Part shown: one piece after another, positions 45,909-55,870 of the stretch | Layout of the letters: each line of letters opens with the position of its first letter | How positions within the stretch are numbered: position 1 is the first letter of the stretch | Assembly (NCBI GenBank): GCA_035378955.1 | Contig: DAOSUS010000007.1 | Coordinates: 1 to 64,000 of the forward strand | DNA: 64,000 bases | Direction of reading: 5' to 3' | Source of the DNA: Candidatus Hydrogenedens sp. | GTDB taxonomy: Bacteria > Hydrogenedentota > Hydrogenedentia > Hydrogenedentales > Hydrogenedentaceae | Made by a program: the position numbers and the translations under genes | Notes under the pieces: generated by a model | Databases searched by the model: none | The model's input: only the letters and a program-made list of their open reading frames with translations | Told to the model about the DNA's origin: nothing

Positions 45909-47850
45909 CGAATGTGAGAAATATAGAAATCTGATTTTAGAAAATCTTGAAAATAATTGTGAAGAGATTTATTTGCCAGAACATATCCATCTTTGTCCTT
46001 CCTGTTTAAATTTCTATAAAGGTGTGCAACAACTAAAAAACAATCTGGAAGCACTTGGACTTGTAATTAAAGAGGCAATTCCCAAAATAGATATTAGTGA
46101 AAATATAAAAAATGAGTTAAAAAAGATAAAGAATGGTGAAATAGTGGTTCGGGAAATTATAGAGCGAGAAGATAATATCCCGGAACTGGCAGAATGGCAT
46201 TCCTACATTGAAAATGAAATGGATGAGGTAGCACGATATCGTTGCGAATTAAAAATGGAAAAATCTTCCTATGTAAAACAAGAAATAGAAGATTTAATAA
46301 ATATCCACCATGCAATAGATGAAATAGGTAGTGTTTGGGAATGTCCTGAATTAGATGAAGATTTGATGCCCCGTATTATGGAGAAAATTCAGGAATATAA
46401 GTTATTCGCATCGGTAGAAAAAAGTTACAGTGAAATAGATGCCATCAAAGAAGAACTCTATAACCTTTCTCGAGTAGTTTCGGATTCTATTCAAGATATA
46501 GACCTTACCCTTAAAGTTACAAAAAAGGCGAGAGAGATTTCGCAAGAACAACCTAAAAAAGACAAATTACCTCAAAATATAGTTAGCATTCGTTCTGTTC
46601 GGGAAGAAAAAGAAGACAAGAAATATTCTTTCAAAAACTATGCTATTCCTATTGCTGTTGCGGCTGTTTTATGTCTTACTCTTGTAGGTGTTTATCTAAA
46701 TAACTATTTTACTCAAGTTGCTGAAATTAAGCAGGTTCAAGTTGCTACGGGTGATTTAGGAAAAGACAGAGAATCTTCAAGGACGGATTTTTATGAAAAA
46801 ACGCAACCTTTTTATATGAATGATAATTTGTCTTCCGAAGAAAAAGAACCAAATACAGAAAAGAGAACAAGAAATAGAAAAAATAATTATGCCGAAGGGT
46901 TATTAAGTAATTGGACAAAACAGTTGAAAGATAATGCATTAACAAATGCAGGTAAATTAATGAGGATGGGAGTTTGGGCGACTCTGACACCAGAAGAAGC
47001 CCGTGAATTACTTCAAAAATCAGGACTTTCGCCCGAATCCGTGTTGGGTGCTATTCAGTTTCTTCCCCCAGATGAAGCACGGGTTGTTCTTCAGGCAGCC
47101 ATAGACAACAATCCTAATGACGCTTATTTAAGATATGCAATGGTCCAAACTTTGAGGAAGATGGATAATGTGTCTGAAGATGAATTGTATGCACATTTGA
47201 CAACATGGAGCCAATTAGACCCGGGAAATGCTCTTCCTCATTTCATAGAAGCAGAGTTATATTTTCAGAATGGAGAAAAGGATAAAGCACTGACTTGTGT
47301 TACCGATGCGGGAAATACCTCTAATTACAATTCTTACGCGACAATAACGGCAAAAGCATATATGGAAGCATTATTGGCAAAAGGTGTAGACCCGGAAACA
47401 GCAAAACTATTGGCGTCCGCATCTATGGGACTTCATGAAGTTCAAACAATAGAGGAAATTGCGCAAACTTTAATGGATTACGGAAGGGCTTATGAAGAAG
47501 CAGGAGATTATAATACGGCCTTATTGATATATGAAGCCTTACGAAGTCTGGGAATTAAGGTGGATATGAGCTCTGCTTTAATTCAAGAGAGATTGGCAGG
47601 CTTAAAATATACTCAGGAGGCTATTAACGCTATGTTCCGACTGATGAATACTACAAACTCACTTTCAGATGCGCAATCTCTCATTGACTTTACCCAAACC
47701 CTTAGTGAAATGATAACTAATTACAATTTAGCAATGGATAGTTTTTATAATCTGTTTGATAGTTCAGACCCTACCGAAATCCTTCGAATATTGAACCTTT
47801 ACCTTTCCAACGGGAATGTCTCTATTCCTGTCAGTCCAAATAATAGATAA
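45901..47850 (+). CDS. Zinc-binding anti-sigma-type membrane protein with TPR-like C-terminus
   Basis: I use the ATG at 45901, which follows AAGGGGTG and overlaps the sigma gene; an ATG 18 bases upstream has no ribosome site. The protein is 649 residues. Residues 1-40 hold an anti-sigma zinc motif (HIHLCPSC, H-x3-C-x2-C). One membrane helix (YAIPIAVAAVLCLTLVGVYL, about residues 246-265) follows a long helical cytoplasmic region. The outside part (about 290-649) has TPR-like helical repeats (LRYAMVQTLRK, HFIEAELYFQNGEKDKAL, YEEAGDYNTALLIYEAL). Anti-sigma sequestration through the N-terminus is inferred from the motif and gene order; the large sensor part may bind protein. Confidence 0.8.
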   Translation: MSSECEKYRNLILENLENNCEEIYLPEHIHLCPSCLNFYKGVQQLKNNLEALGLVIKEAIPKIDISENIKNELKKIKNGEIVVREIIEREDNIPELAEWHSYIENEMDEVARYRCELKMEKSSYVKQEIEDLINIHHAIDEIGSVWECPELDEDLMPRIMEKIQEYKLFASVEKSYSEIDAIKEELYNLSRVVSDSIQDIDLTLKVTKKAREISQEQPKKDKLPQNIVSIRSVREEKEDKKYSFKNYAIPIAVAAVLCLTLVGVYLNNYFTQVAEIKQVQVATGDLGKDRESSRTDFYEKTQPFYMNDNLSSEEKEPNTEKRTRNRKNNYAEGLLSNWTKQLKDNALTNAGKLMRMGVWATLTPEEARELLQKSGLSPESVLGAIQFLPPDEARVVLQAAIDNNPNDAYLRYAMVQTLRKMDNVSEDELYAHLTTWSQLDPGNALPHFIEAELYFQNGEKDKALTCVTDAGNTSNYNSYATITAKAYMEALLAKGVDPETAKLLASASMGLHEVQTIEEIAQTLMDYGRAYEEAGDYNTALLIYEALRSLGIKVDMSSALIQERLAGLKYTQEAINAMFRLMNTTNSLSDAQSLIDFTQTLSEMITNYNLAMDSFYNLFDSSDPTEILRILNLYLSNGNVSIPVSPNNR

Positions 47851-47862
47851 TCACCTAAGATT

Positions 47863-49125
47863 TTATGTATGGGGATAGCGCATATTAGGTCCCGTATAAA
47901 TCTGGCGGGGACGATGTATCCTTGTATCCGGGTCGTTTCTCATTTCTAACCAATGGGCAATCCAGCCCGGTATCCTGCCTAATGAAAATAAAACGGTAAA
48001 CATAGGAGTGGGAATGCCCATAGCACGGTAAAGTATTCCACTATAAAAATCAATATTGGGATATAGTTTCCTTTCGATAAAATACTCATCATTTAAGGCT
48101 ACTTCTTCAAGATTCTTGGCAATTTCTAACAGCGGGTCATTTATTCCCATTTCCGCAAAAATAGCATCCACGGCACCTTTTAACAATTTTGCCCTTGGGT
48201 CATAATTTTTATATACACGATGCCCAAAACCCATAAGTCTGAAATCAGAGTCCTTTTTCTTTGCTAATTCAACATATTTTTTATAGTTTGCTCCATCTTT
48301 ATAAATCATGTCTAACATTCTTAATACAGCTTCATTAGCACCACCATGCAAACGACCCCATAAAGCACTGATACCGGCAGAAATACTTACATAAAGATTT
48401 GCCATAGAACTACCTACCATACGAACTGTAGATGTGCTGCAATTCTGTTCATGGTCAACATGTAAGATAAGGAGCAAATCAAGAGCCTTTTCAAAAACTT
48501 TAGGAACAACATATTCTTCCGCAGGGGAAGCAAACATCATACGAAGAAAATTGGCACAATAAGAATGGTCTGTTTTAGGGTATATGTAAGGTTCACCAAT
48601 AGATTTTTTATACGAAAAAGCGGCAATTGTTTTTGCCTGACCGATAATTCGAACAATAATATTATTTATATCCTCTTTTTCATAATTTGGGTAAAACGAT
48701 GGCATAGCCGCTATCATAGAACTCAAAATACTCATGGGATGTGCATCAAAAGGGAAAAATGAAAAGAAGTTAACCATGCCTTGATGGATAAAACTATTTA
48801 ATGTAAGTTGTCTTCTCCATTCTTTGGCTTGTTCAGGAGTTGGTAAATCACCATAAATCAGTAAATAAGCAATCTGAGAAAAAGGAAATTTTCCTGCAAG
48901 ACTTTCTATAGGATAGCCTCGATACCTTAAAATTCCATTATCACCATCAATATAAGTAATACCACTTTTACAAGAACCAGTATTTGCATAACCCGGGTCG
49001 TATGTTAGGGCTCCTGTTGTATCTCTTAATTTTCGTATATCTATCCCGATTTCGTTTTCTGTACCTTCAAACACAGGGAGTTCGTATTCTTTTCCTCGAA
49101 GGATTAATTTACATGTTTCTGTCAT
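47863..49125 (-). CDS. gltA: Citrate synthase
   Basis: The protein is 420 residues, a type II-length enzyme. Catalytic segments: HVDHEQNCSTSTVRMVGSS (active His), GRLHGGANEAVLRML (active His) and GFGHRVYKNYDPRAK with FSLGRIPGWIAHWLEM. It condenses acetyl-CoA and oxaloacetate at the entry to the TCA cycle. It is monocistronic and converges on the anti-sigma gene with 12 bases between the ends. Confidence 0.94.
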   Translation of the reverse strand: MTETCKLILRGKEYELPVFEGTENEIGIDIRKLRDTTGALTYDPGYANTGSCKSGITYIDGDNGILRYRGYPIESLAGKFPFSQIAYLLIYGDLPTPEQAKEWRRQLTLNSFIHQGMVNFFSFFPFDAHPMSILSSMIAAMPSFYPNYEKEDINNIIVRIIGQAKTIAAFSYKKSIGEPYIYPKTDHSYCANFLRMMFASPAEEYVVPKVFEKALDLLLILHVDHEQNCSTSTVRMVGSSMANLYVSISAGISALWGRLHGGANEAVLRMLDMIYKDGANYKKYVELAKKKDSDFRLMGFGHRVYKNYDPRAKLLKGAVDAIFAEMGINDPLLEIAKNLEEVALNDEYFIERKLYPNIDFYSGILYRAMGIPTPMFTVLFSLGRIPGWIAHWLEMRNDPDTRIHRPRQIYTGPNMRYPHT

Positions 49126-49187
49126 AATTTTTCCCTTTCATTATAATTTTATTCAGTAATTATTGCATTAAGTTTTTTATAAAATAT

Positions 49188-50792
49188 TTAATTTTTGATG
49201 TTAAATTTTCGATTGATTATTGATAAAATTTGTTTCATTTCTTTGATATTTAATGCCCAGGCGCTTACCAAATATGTCAGGGAACAAACCAACCCTGTAA
49301 CGCAAATATAAAGACTTAATTCTATCACTCCATTTACATTTTTTTTGTTAAAAAGTAAGTTTACCAAAAAGAACATACAAATTACAATAAAAATTGAAAT
49401 CCCGTATTTCAATATATCCAATAAATACTTTTCATTAACAAGGTTTCCTACTTTGAAACTGATAAGAGTAAGTAAGATGAAAAAGTTTGTCCAGAAGGAT
49501 ATTGTTGTGGCTATAACCAAACCAGAATAGTCTAAAGGTCTAACCAAAAGAATATTTAAGATAATATTTAGTATCATGCTAAAAGATGAAGTAATAACCG
49601 GGATGGTTGTATTGTTCATAGCATAAAAGCCCTGAGCCAATACTTTTACACCCGAAAAACCAATTACCCCAATTGAATAGATAAAAATCGCATTGGCTGT
49701 TTTCTGAGTTAATTCCTCTCCAAAATGTCCTCTTTCAAATAATAATTGAACGATAGGTTTTCCGAGAAGCATTAGCATGACCATAGCGGGTAATATCATG
49801 AATAAAGTTTGTAAAAGTCCTTCCTGTAAAGCCTCTCGAATTTTTTGATGTTCTTTATTAGCAAAATAACGAGATAACTCTGGTAGAATGGATACTGAAA
49901 CTGCCGTACCGAAAATAGCCAGGGGTAGTTGTATTAACCGATTTGCATAAAAAAGAGCAGAAACCGTTCCTTCGGACAAAGAATACGAAAAAAAACTATC
50001 AACCAGTTTATTAACTTCTCCTGCTGCCTGTCCAAAGATTACAGGGATGAGTAAAATAAAGGCTTTTTTCACTTCTCTTTGTTTCCAGTCTGTAGTAAAG
50101 CCTAAACTTCCTAATTTTTTCCGTGCTTCAAAATATAACATTCCTGCTTGTAGTATTCCCCCTAACCAAAGACCAATCACCAGAGCCCATATTATATTTA
50201 TGGCGAAAAAATAAGGGATAAAAACAGAAACAATTAAAGCAATATTAAGTAATGCAGGAGTTATTCCCGGTGTTTTATAATCTCCCAGAACAAATAGGGG
50301 AGCCATCATAAAAACAGCAATTCCTATCCAGAAAAGGTAAGGAAAGGTCCATTGCAAAACACGAACGGTTAATTGGAGTTGTTCTTCTGATTTTGGTAAT
50401 TCTTGGGTTAATGTGCTTAATGACCCTAATAATTGTGGAACAAATGGCATAAGTAGGACACCTACTAAAGATACTACCAGAAGAATTAAAAACATGATGG
50501 AAAAAAGAGAACGAACCAAGTGTTTCATGGCATCTCTACCATGAGTCTCATCACATTCAGAGAGGATAGGGACAAAAGAAGCATTAACCGCACCTTCACC
50601 TAATAAGTCTCTAAATATATTGGGTAATCGAAACGCAAAAAGAAATGTATCTCTTGAAAAATCAGGGACAAACCAGCCTATTAAAATATCCCTGACTAAT
50701 CCTAACATTCGACTTAACATAGTTCCCCCGGCAAAAATCAAAGCATACTTCCACCTTGAAATAGATGTTTTATCCGTTTGTTCCGTTTTCAT
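49188..50792 (-). CDS. murJ: Lipid II flippase MurJ (MviN family)
   Basis: The protein is 534 residues with about 14 predicted membrane helices. Typical segments are MLSRMLGLVRDILIGWF, FRLPNIFRDLLGEGAVNASFVPI and FYANRLIQLPLAIFGTAVSVSILPELSR. It flips lipid II across the inner membrane for cell-wall synthesis. The start lies inside the lnt gene (23-base overlap), so it is translated from the same transcript, coupling the cell-wall flippase to lipoprotein maturation. Confidence 0.94.
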   Translation of the reverse strand: MKTEQTDKTSISRWKYALIFAGGTMLSRMLGLVRDILIGWFVPDFSRDTFLFAFRLPNIFRDLLGEGAVNASFVPILSECDETHGRDAMKHLVRSLFSIMFLILLVVSLVGVLLMPFVPQLLGSLSTLTQELPKSEEQLQLTVRVLQWTFPYLFWIGIAVFMMAPLFVLGDYKTPGITPALLNIALIVSVFIPYFFAINIIWALVIGLWLGGILQAGMLYFEARKKLGSLGFTTDWKQREVKKAFILLIPVIFGQAAGEVNKLVDSFFSYSLSEGTVSALFYANRLIQLPLAIFGTAVSVSILPELSRYFANKEHQKIREALQEGLLQTLFMILPAMVMLMLLGKPIVQLLFERGHFGEELTQKTANAIFIYSIGVIGFSGVKVLAQGFYAMNNTTIPVITSSFSMILNIILNILLVRPLDYSGLVIATTISFWTNFFILLTLISFKVGNLVNEKYLLDILKYGISIFIVICMFFLVNLLFNKKNVNGVIELSLYICVTGLVCSLTYLVSAWALNIKEMKQILSIINRKFNIKN

Positions 50793-52380
50793 TTGAAATT
50801 CTTCTTTTCTTTAAGAGAAGTAAAATGTAAATAATAAGTCCAGAAAGGCTTAAAAATAACGAAATCAAATCGGGATTAAAAGGCAACATATACTTGGATG
50901 GTTGTGGAACCTTATAAATTCCCCCTGAACGCAATCGGATACCAATTTCTGGATAATCCGACATGGGTTCATATACAAGAGTTTTATTTTTACCGATAAT
51001 TGTATTTGCTGGAAAGAATGAACCAGATGGTGTGAACAATCCCGATATACCCGTATTCGTGCAATGTATAATAGGAAGTCGCGTTTCAATAGCACGCATT
51101 CGGCATATTTCTAACTCCTGGCTTAGTGCATTTGTTGCTCCGAACCATGACAAATTTGTTAAAACGGCTATAAGATTTGCCCCCTGTTTTCTTAAATTGT
51201 AAGCCATATTACTAAACAACACTTCAAAGCAGATAAGAGGTCCAACAGTTAATTGCTCATTGATGGTAAATACCTTTTGTTCTTTACCAGCAGTTACATC
51301 ATAAGGTAGAATACTTCGTAAGAAAGGGAGAAATTGAGATAAAGGTAGATATTCTCCAAAGGGTGCTAAATGGACTTTATCATAAAAGTTTACAACTTCC
51401 CCTTCTGTATTTACCCAGATACAGGAATTATAATCATTTCCCTCTGAATCCATTCTTGTTGTGCCCGTAATAAGATGTAGTGATTTTTCACGGGTGAAGT
51501 TTTGGATTAAGGTTAATATTTCTTTATCTTTATAATCAGACATAATCAGTGCCTCAGGCCAGAAAATAACCTGAACATTTTTATTTTCAATCAGACTGTT
51601 CGTATACTGAATAGTCCATCGAACCATATCCTCGTACCATATAGGGTCAAACTTCATTTCTTGAGGAAAACAAGGTTGTACAATGGCTACATGGATATCA
51701 TATTCTTTTTGATTTTTTGTATTTGCTAAAAGGTAGGAACCCAAGAAATGGACTAAAAATAGAATAGCTACTGCGTGAAATAAATACTTCCATCTTCCTT
51801 GTTTGCTTAAAATTGTAAATGAGATAAGCATATTTACAGTCAGGATAAAAAAGGAAAGAAGCGGGACACTTCCTATGGCTACCCATTGAGAAAAATAAAT
51901 ATCAGGGCCCTGGCTATAACCCAAATTGCACCAACCGAAACCTGTTAAGGCATGTCCCTGTACCCATTCCATTCCTACCCAGAGAAGTCCCGAAGTATAT
52001 ACTTTTGAAATAACCGATATATTTTTTCCATATTTTGAAAATCCGTAACCATATATAGCCCATAAAATAGAAAGACCTGCTGATAGGCACTGATACCCAA
52101 TGAATGCAGGACCACCAACCCAAAACATATTTGTGATAAGCCAATTAAGAGTAAGCGAATGGAAAACCCATCCACTTATAAAGAAATATAATGATACCTT
52201 TGACAAACTTTGTTCAGGAATTACGATAACAAATAAAGGAACAAAAGCAATCCATATTAAGAAATAAAGATGAAATTTAGGAAAACATAAAAACAGAGTA
52301 ATCCCTGTTAAAATAGAAAGGGAAAAAGGGTTCTTTATTATTTTTTTAATTTTTTGAATAAAAAATGGAATCTTATTCAT
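50770..52380 (-). CDS. lnt: Apolipoprotein N-acyltransferase Lnt
   Basis: The protein is 536 residues. N-terminal membrane helices (FPKFHLYFLIWIAFVPLF...) precede a nitrilase-like periplasmic domain with the Glu-Lys-Cys triad in VIFWPEALIM, DKVHLAPFGEYLPL and GPLICFEVLF. It adds the third acyl chain to lipoproteins, a Gram-negative trait consistent with several lipobox proteins here. It precedes and overlaps murJ. Confidence 0.93.
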   Translation of the reverse strand: MNKIPFFIQKIKKIIKNPFSLSILTGITLFLCFPKFHLYFLIWIAFVPLFVIVIPEQSLSKVSLYFFISGWVFHSLTLNWLITNMFWVGGPAFIGYQCLSAGLSILWAIYGYGFSKYGKNISVISKVYTSGLLWVGMEWVQGHALTGFGWCNLGYSQGPDIYFSQWVAIGSVPLLSFFILTVNMLISFTILSKQGRWKYLFHAVAILFLVHFLGSYLLANTKNQKEYDIHVAIVQPCFPQEMKFDPIWYEDMVRWTIQYTNSLIENKNVQVIFWPEALIMSDYKDKEILTLIQNFTREKSLHLITGTTRMDSEGNDYNSCIWVNTEGEVVNFYDKVHLAPFGEYLPLSQFLPFLRSILPYDVTAGKEQKVFTINEQLTVGPLICFEVLFSNMAYNLRKQGANLIAVLTNLSWFGATNALSQELEICRMRAIETRLPIIHCTNTGISGLFTPSGSFFPANTIIGKNKTLVYEPMSDYPEIGIRLRSGGIYKVPQPSKYMLPFNPDLISLFLSLSGLIIYILLLLKKRRISNENGTNG

Positions 52381-52474
52381 GGGTAATTTTGATTAGTATG
52401 CTGTTAAATAAGATAAATTTTTTGTAAGTATACAACATATTATCAGAATAGGATTGGTTTTTTCAGACTGTAAA

Positions 52475-53638
52475 TTATAAATCGTCCTGCATGGCTTTAA
52501 TTTCTTCTTCAATTCGGTCTTTGTTTTGCCATTTATCACCTCGTTTTTCCCAGAACCGAATTGCACTTGACCCTTCTTCCGAAAGTGTTCGCAGGTCAAC
52601 TACTGTAGGTTGGACAAATATAAGGAGGTGGGTGATATCTGATTGGGCTCTTCGGGAACGGAAAGGAATTCCCAATAAGGGAAGTTTTCCAATTCCCGGA
52701 ACACGATTTTCAGATTTTCGAATATTACGGCTGGAGAGTCCTCCGATGACCAGAGTTTGACCGTTAGGAACGACGACAAAACCTGTTTGAGAACGTTTTG
52801 AGAATACAGGTAAATCAATTCCTCTGAGACGGTCAATGCGGCTAATATCGGTAACATCTAATTGTTTAATTTCCAGTTGTATCATGTTATTGGGTAATAT
52901 GGTTGGGACTAATTCTAAATTTACTCCTATATCTCGCCATGCAACACTTAGATTGGGGACAGCAGATTTTGTAATTGATTGATAAGGGATTTGACCACCG
53001 GCTTTAATTACAGCAGGAGTTCCATTCGTCACTAAAATCTCGGGTTTGGAGATAAGGTCAACATCGGATTTCGTTTCCAATGCACGAAAAACCCCATCTA
53101 ATGTTCCATAATCCCATGTAAGTAGACTGAATGTTAAACCTCCTCCTTGTAGAGATTGTATTCCGGGAAGTGATGCGTTTTCATCTCTTCGGATAGGTTT
53201 TTCACTGAAATCGGGATTTTTGTAAGGAACTGCGAAAGGCGGTTGAGAAGGATTTGCAGATGGCGCAGGTAAGGTAACAGAAGAAAAGTCCTGAGAAAAA
53301 TCGGTTGTGTTTGTAGTTATTTGGGGAATTTTTAAATGTTCATTTTCTTTTTCTCTATAAAAACGGACAAAATTTAAATTGGTTCCTAATCTTCTCATTC
53401 CGTTTTCATTAGTTTCACTAATCCATACTTGAACCTGCACCTGACGGATATCCACAGGTGGAGGGGGCGTTGGAGGTGGTGGAGGAGCAGCAGGTTGTTG
53501 TTCGGCAGGGGCTGGAGCAGCAGGAGCGGGTGCAGGTTGTTGGGCGTCCTGTGCAAAGAGATGAGTTGTAAAAAATAAAAAAAGTGGTAATATAAAAAAT
53601 ATCATGAAATATATGTATGTAAAATATCTATTTTTCAT
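52475..53638 (-). CDS. Short secretin-domain protein (GspD/PilQ-type C-terminal domain) 1
   Basis: The protein is 387 residues. A signal peptide (about 1-28) is followed by a Pro/Ala-rich spacer (residues about 30-65) and a secretin-like region: VQVQVWISETNENG, VFRALETKSDVDLISKPEILVTNGTPAVIKAGGQIPY, ELVPTILPNNMIQLEIKQL, GFVVVPNGQTLVIGGLSSR and LPLLGIPFRSRRAQSDITHLLIFVQPTVV. These are the beta-barrel motifs of type II/III secretins. The N0-N3 periplasmic ring domains are missing. Its start overlaps the preceding secretin gene by four bases. Confidence 0.82.
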   Translation of the reverse strand: MKNRYFTYIYFMIFFILPLFLFFTTHLFAQDAQQPAPAPAAPAPAEQQPAAPPPPPTPPPPVDIRQVQVQVWISETNENGMRRLGTNLNFVRFYREKENEHLKIPQITTNTTDFSQDFSSVTLPAPSANPSQPPFAVPYKNPDFSEKPIRRDENASLPGIQSLQGGGLTFSLLTWDYGTLDGVFRALETKSDVDLISKPEILVTNGTPAVIKAGGQIPYQSITKSAVPNLSVAWRDIGVNLELVPTILPNNMIQLEIKQLDVTDISRIDRLRGIDLPVFSKRSQTGFVVVPNGQTLVIGGLSSRNIRKSENRVPGIGKLPLLGIPFRSRRAQSDITHLLIFVQPTVVDLRTLSEEGSSAIRFWEKRGDKWQNKDRIEEEIKAMQDDL

Positions 53639-54828
53639 TTTTTATTAATCCCTTTATCCAGGTCGGATTCCACTCCATTTTCATCTTTTTTAATTTGAAC
53701 ACCTGTTATTCCTTCGGCTATACCTTCGGGTATTTCCTTCAGTCCTCCTAAAACATTTGTAATGATTTCAGTGGGTGAAATTTTTGTGGATTTCTTTTCT
53801 TCTTCCGAGGTGAAGCCATACTGGTCTGCTACGGTATATGAGGGTCTCCATAATTCTGCTTTTAATAAAAATACAAGTTCTCTTCTCCCTTCATCTTTTT
53901 TCTTATTACCTATCCCCTGAGTTAAGGGTATTTCAGGTGCCTTAAAAGGTGTAACTCTTTGAATTAAACCATTGGCTAATTCCTCTCCCTGTATGAGCCA
54001 AGGAACAGAAGAAGATGTTCTTGTTCGGGTATTTCGATACAGTCCTCCTAAAATTAACACCTGTCCATGTCGAACCCAGATAGTAGTAGTAATACTACGA
54101 GAAATAAATTCGGGGACACTGATTGTGTTTGCAGTATTTCCTGCAACAGACACATTGAGGCGTTGTCCTTCTTCCGTAATTGCTGCGGTAATTGTTAATT
54201 GAATGTAAATATCCTCTGTTGTTCTTGGGTCTCCATCATCATCAATGACCTTATTTGCCTGAACGCTTAAATTGACGCCTGTGGGTTTAAATTCGGTTAC
54301 TTGTTGTGTAACTACACCAACGACAATCGTATTTTCATAGGGTATTTCTTGAACCGTTTGTATTACAGTAGGGGCTGCAGCACCTACCGGAACTAATGCT
54401 TTGGGACGGGATAAAATGAAGGCTCGGTTTTGACTTACCAATGCTTGAAGTACCGCTTCAAAATCGCCCCATTTGCTTGTCATTCTATCCAGAAAAACGG
54501 TTATGGTTGGAGATTGTGTCGTTGGAAAAGTTAAGTCTCCGGTTGTAATGGCTGGATTTCCTAAGGATACTCTACCATAAGGACGCGGGTCTGTTTTTTG
54601 ACGGAAGTAACCAGAAAGTCCTGTTTCACTCCCAATATGTGTTTGGAATTCAATGATTTTAACAGATACATTTATCTGTTGAGGTGCCGGATTTTGAGCT
54701 AAAGAATTAAAAGTCACGGTTAAAAAACAGATAACGAAGAAAAAAAGATATACCCTATATTTTTTGACATTAAAAATATTTCTTTTCAATAAATGATACA
54801 TATATTTTCTGAGTGAGTTTTGTTTCAT
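53635..54828 (-). CDS. Short secretin-domain protein 2
   Basis: I use the ATG one base after the TPR lipoprotein's stop; in-frame ATGs up to 54858 would overlap that gene, and none has a good ribosome site. A long basic N-terminus and hydrophobic segment (LFFFVICFLTVTFNSLAQ) form the signal. The secretin-like region has VSVKIIEFQTH, FEAVLQALVSQNRAFILSRPKALV, VQEIPYENTIVV, YIQLTITAAITEEG, ITTTIWVRHGQVLILGGLYRN and ELVFLLKAELW. It is a divergent paralogue of the next gene, also without N0-N3 domains. The two may form a mixed outer-membrane ring or two separate ones. Confidence 0.78.
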   Translation of the reverse strand: MKQNSLRKYMYHLLKRNIFNVKKYRVYLFFFVICFLTVTFNSLAQNPAPQQINVSVKIIEFQTHIGSETGLSGYFRQKTDPRPYGRVSLGNPAITTGDLTFPTTQSPTITVFLDRMTSKWGDFEAVLQALVSQNRAFILSRPKALVPVGAAAPTVIQTVQEIPYENTIVVGVVTQQVTEFKPTGVNLSVQANKVIDDDGDPRTTEDIYIQLTITAAITEEGQRLNVSVAGNTANTISVPEFISRSITTTIWVRHGQVLILGGLYRNTRTRTSSSVPWLIQGEELANGLIQRVTPFKAPEIPLTQGIGNKKKDEGRRELVFLLKAELWRPSYTVADQYGFTSEEEKKSTKISPTEIITNVLGGLKEIPEGIAEGITGVQIKKDENGVESDLDKGINKK

Positions 54829-54829
54829 T

Positions 54830-55807
54830 TTATTCATCATAATAAGCCATATAATCATAATGGTCTATATTTTCTATATTATCAAAGTTTGTGAATTGAG
54901 CACTAAATGGTTTAATTTGCCCTGAATTTAAGTTTCCGAGTGAAATAGTTCGTGTGTCGTAAACTATCCCGCTAAATCCATAGATAGTTAACTGAACAGT
55001 TACATTTCGCAATGTTCTTGAACTACGATTTCGAACCTGCCCAGATACATTGTAAATATGATGTTTGAAGTCACTCGACCAGCCTAATGAACGACCACTT
55101 CGGAAAGAAGTTACATTAAAGAAAATAATAGGATTTTTTTCCGCTTCGCGTTTGAGTGCTTCTTGTGGTGTTAATATTATAATTTCACCATTTGCTCCTT
55201 TTTCAAGCCTACTGGAAATAACAGGGTGAGACCAATAATTGGAATCTAAAGAAATTATAGATTTGTATAGATTTCCCGCCTTAGAAAAATCTTGATTTAT
55301 CCAATACCAATTGGCTAACTGTAACATAGTATCAATATTTTTTGGCTCTTGCTGTAATTTTTGTTCAAGAGTCCGAATCTGGTTTTCTATTGTATCTACC
55401 TTTTCAATTTGGTGTATTGGTGAGCCTATCAATGTCCCTATTTGTTTACGGGAATGTTCAGCATAAATGCCCTTAGGTGCTATTTGTAAGTATTTAATAT
55501 AATAATTTAAAGCATTTTGAGGACTTCCTAATTCTTGATATACAACTCCCAAGAAATAATAAGCAGTAGTATCTTTCTCTCCACTTTCTACAACCGATAA
55601 TAATTTAGGAAGAGCCTGAGCAAACTGTCCTTTTTCGATTAATTGCTGAGCCATTTTTATTTCTGAAAAGGTTGTATTTGTGTTGTAAAGATTTCTATGA
55701 CTTAAATCTAAAGAATCCTTATCTCGTTTTGTGAAAGGGTTTCCTTGACAGCTGCTTAGATATAAAAGGAGGGTTAATCCTACTATTGTTTTATAAAAAT
55801 TTGCCAT
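54830..55807 (-). CDS. TPR lipoprotein with C-terminal FxLYD-like domain
   Basis: The protein is 325 residues. The lipobox YLSSC (Cys20) ends the signal. TPR-like repeats (about 50-175) include QLIEKGQFAQALPKLLSVVESG, YYFLGVVYQELGSPQNALNYYIKYLQI and LANWYWINQDFSKAGNLYKSI. The C-terminal about 80 residues (VSGQVRNRSSRTLRNVTVQLTIY... TISLGNLNSGQIKPFSAQF) match the FxLYD beta-sandwich type. A TPR lipoprotein upstream of secretin genes suggests a pilotin, comparable to PilF/PilW, that helps secretins assemble in the outer membrane; this role is inferred. Confidence 0.75.
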   Translation of the reverse strand: MANFYKTIVGLTLLLYLSSCQGNPFTKRDKDSLDLSHRNLYNTNTTFSEIKMAQQLIEKGQFAQALPKLLSVVESGEKDTTAYYFLGVVYQELGSPQNALNYYIKYLQIAPKGIYAEHSRKQIGTLIGSPIHQIEKVDTIENQIRTLEQKLQQEPKNIDTMLQLANWYWINQDFSKAGNLYKSIISLDSNYWSHPVISSRLEKGANGEIIILTPQEALKREAEKNPIIFFNVTSFRSGRSLGWSSDFKHHIYNVSGQVRNRSSRTLRNVTVQLTIYGFSGIVYDTRTISLGNLNSGQIKPFSAQFTNFDNIENIDHYDYMAYYDE

Positions 55808-55870
55808 GCATTACCTTTTTTATCTATATATAGAAAAAAACAATTATTTAATATTATAGACTTTGCAATA

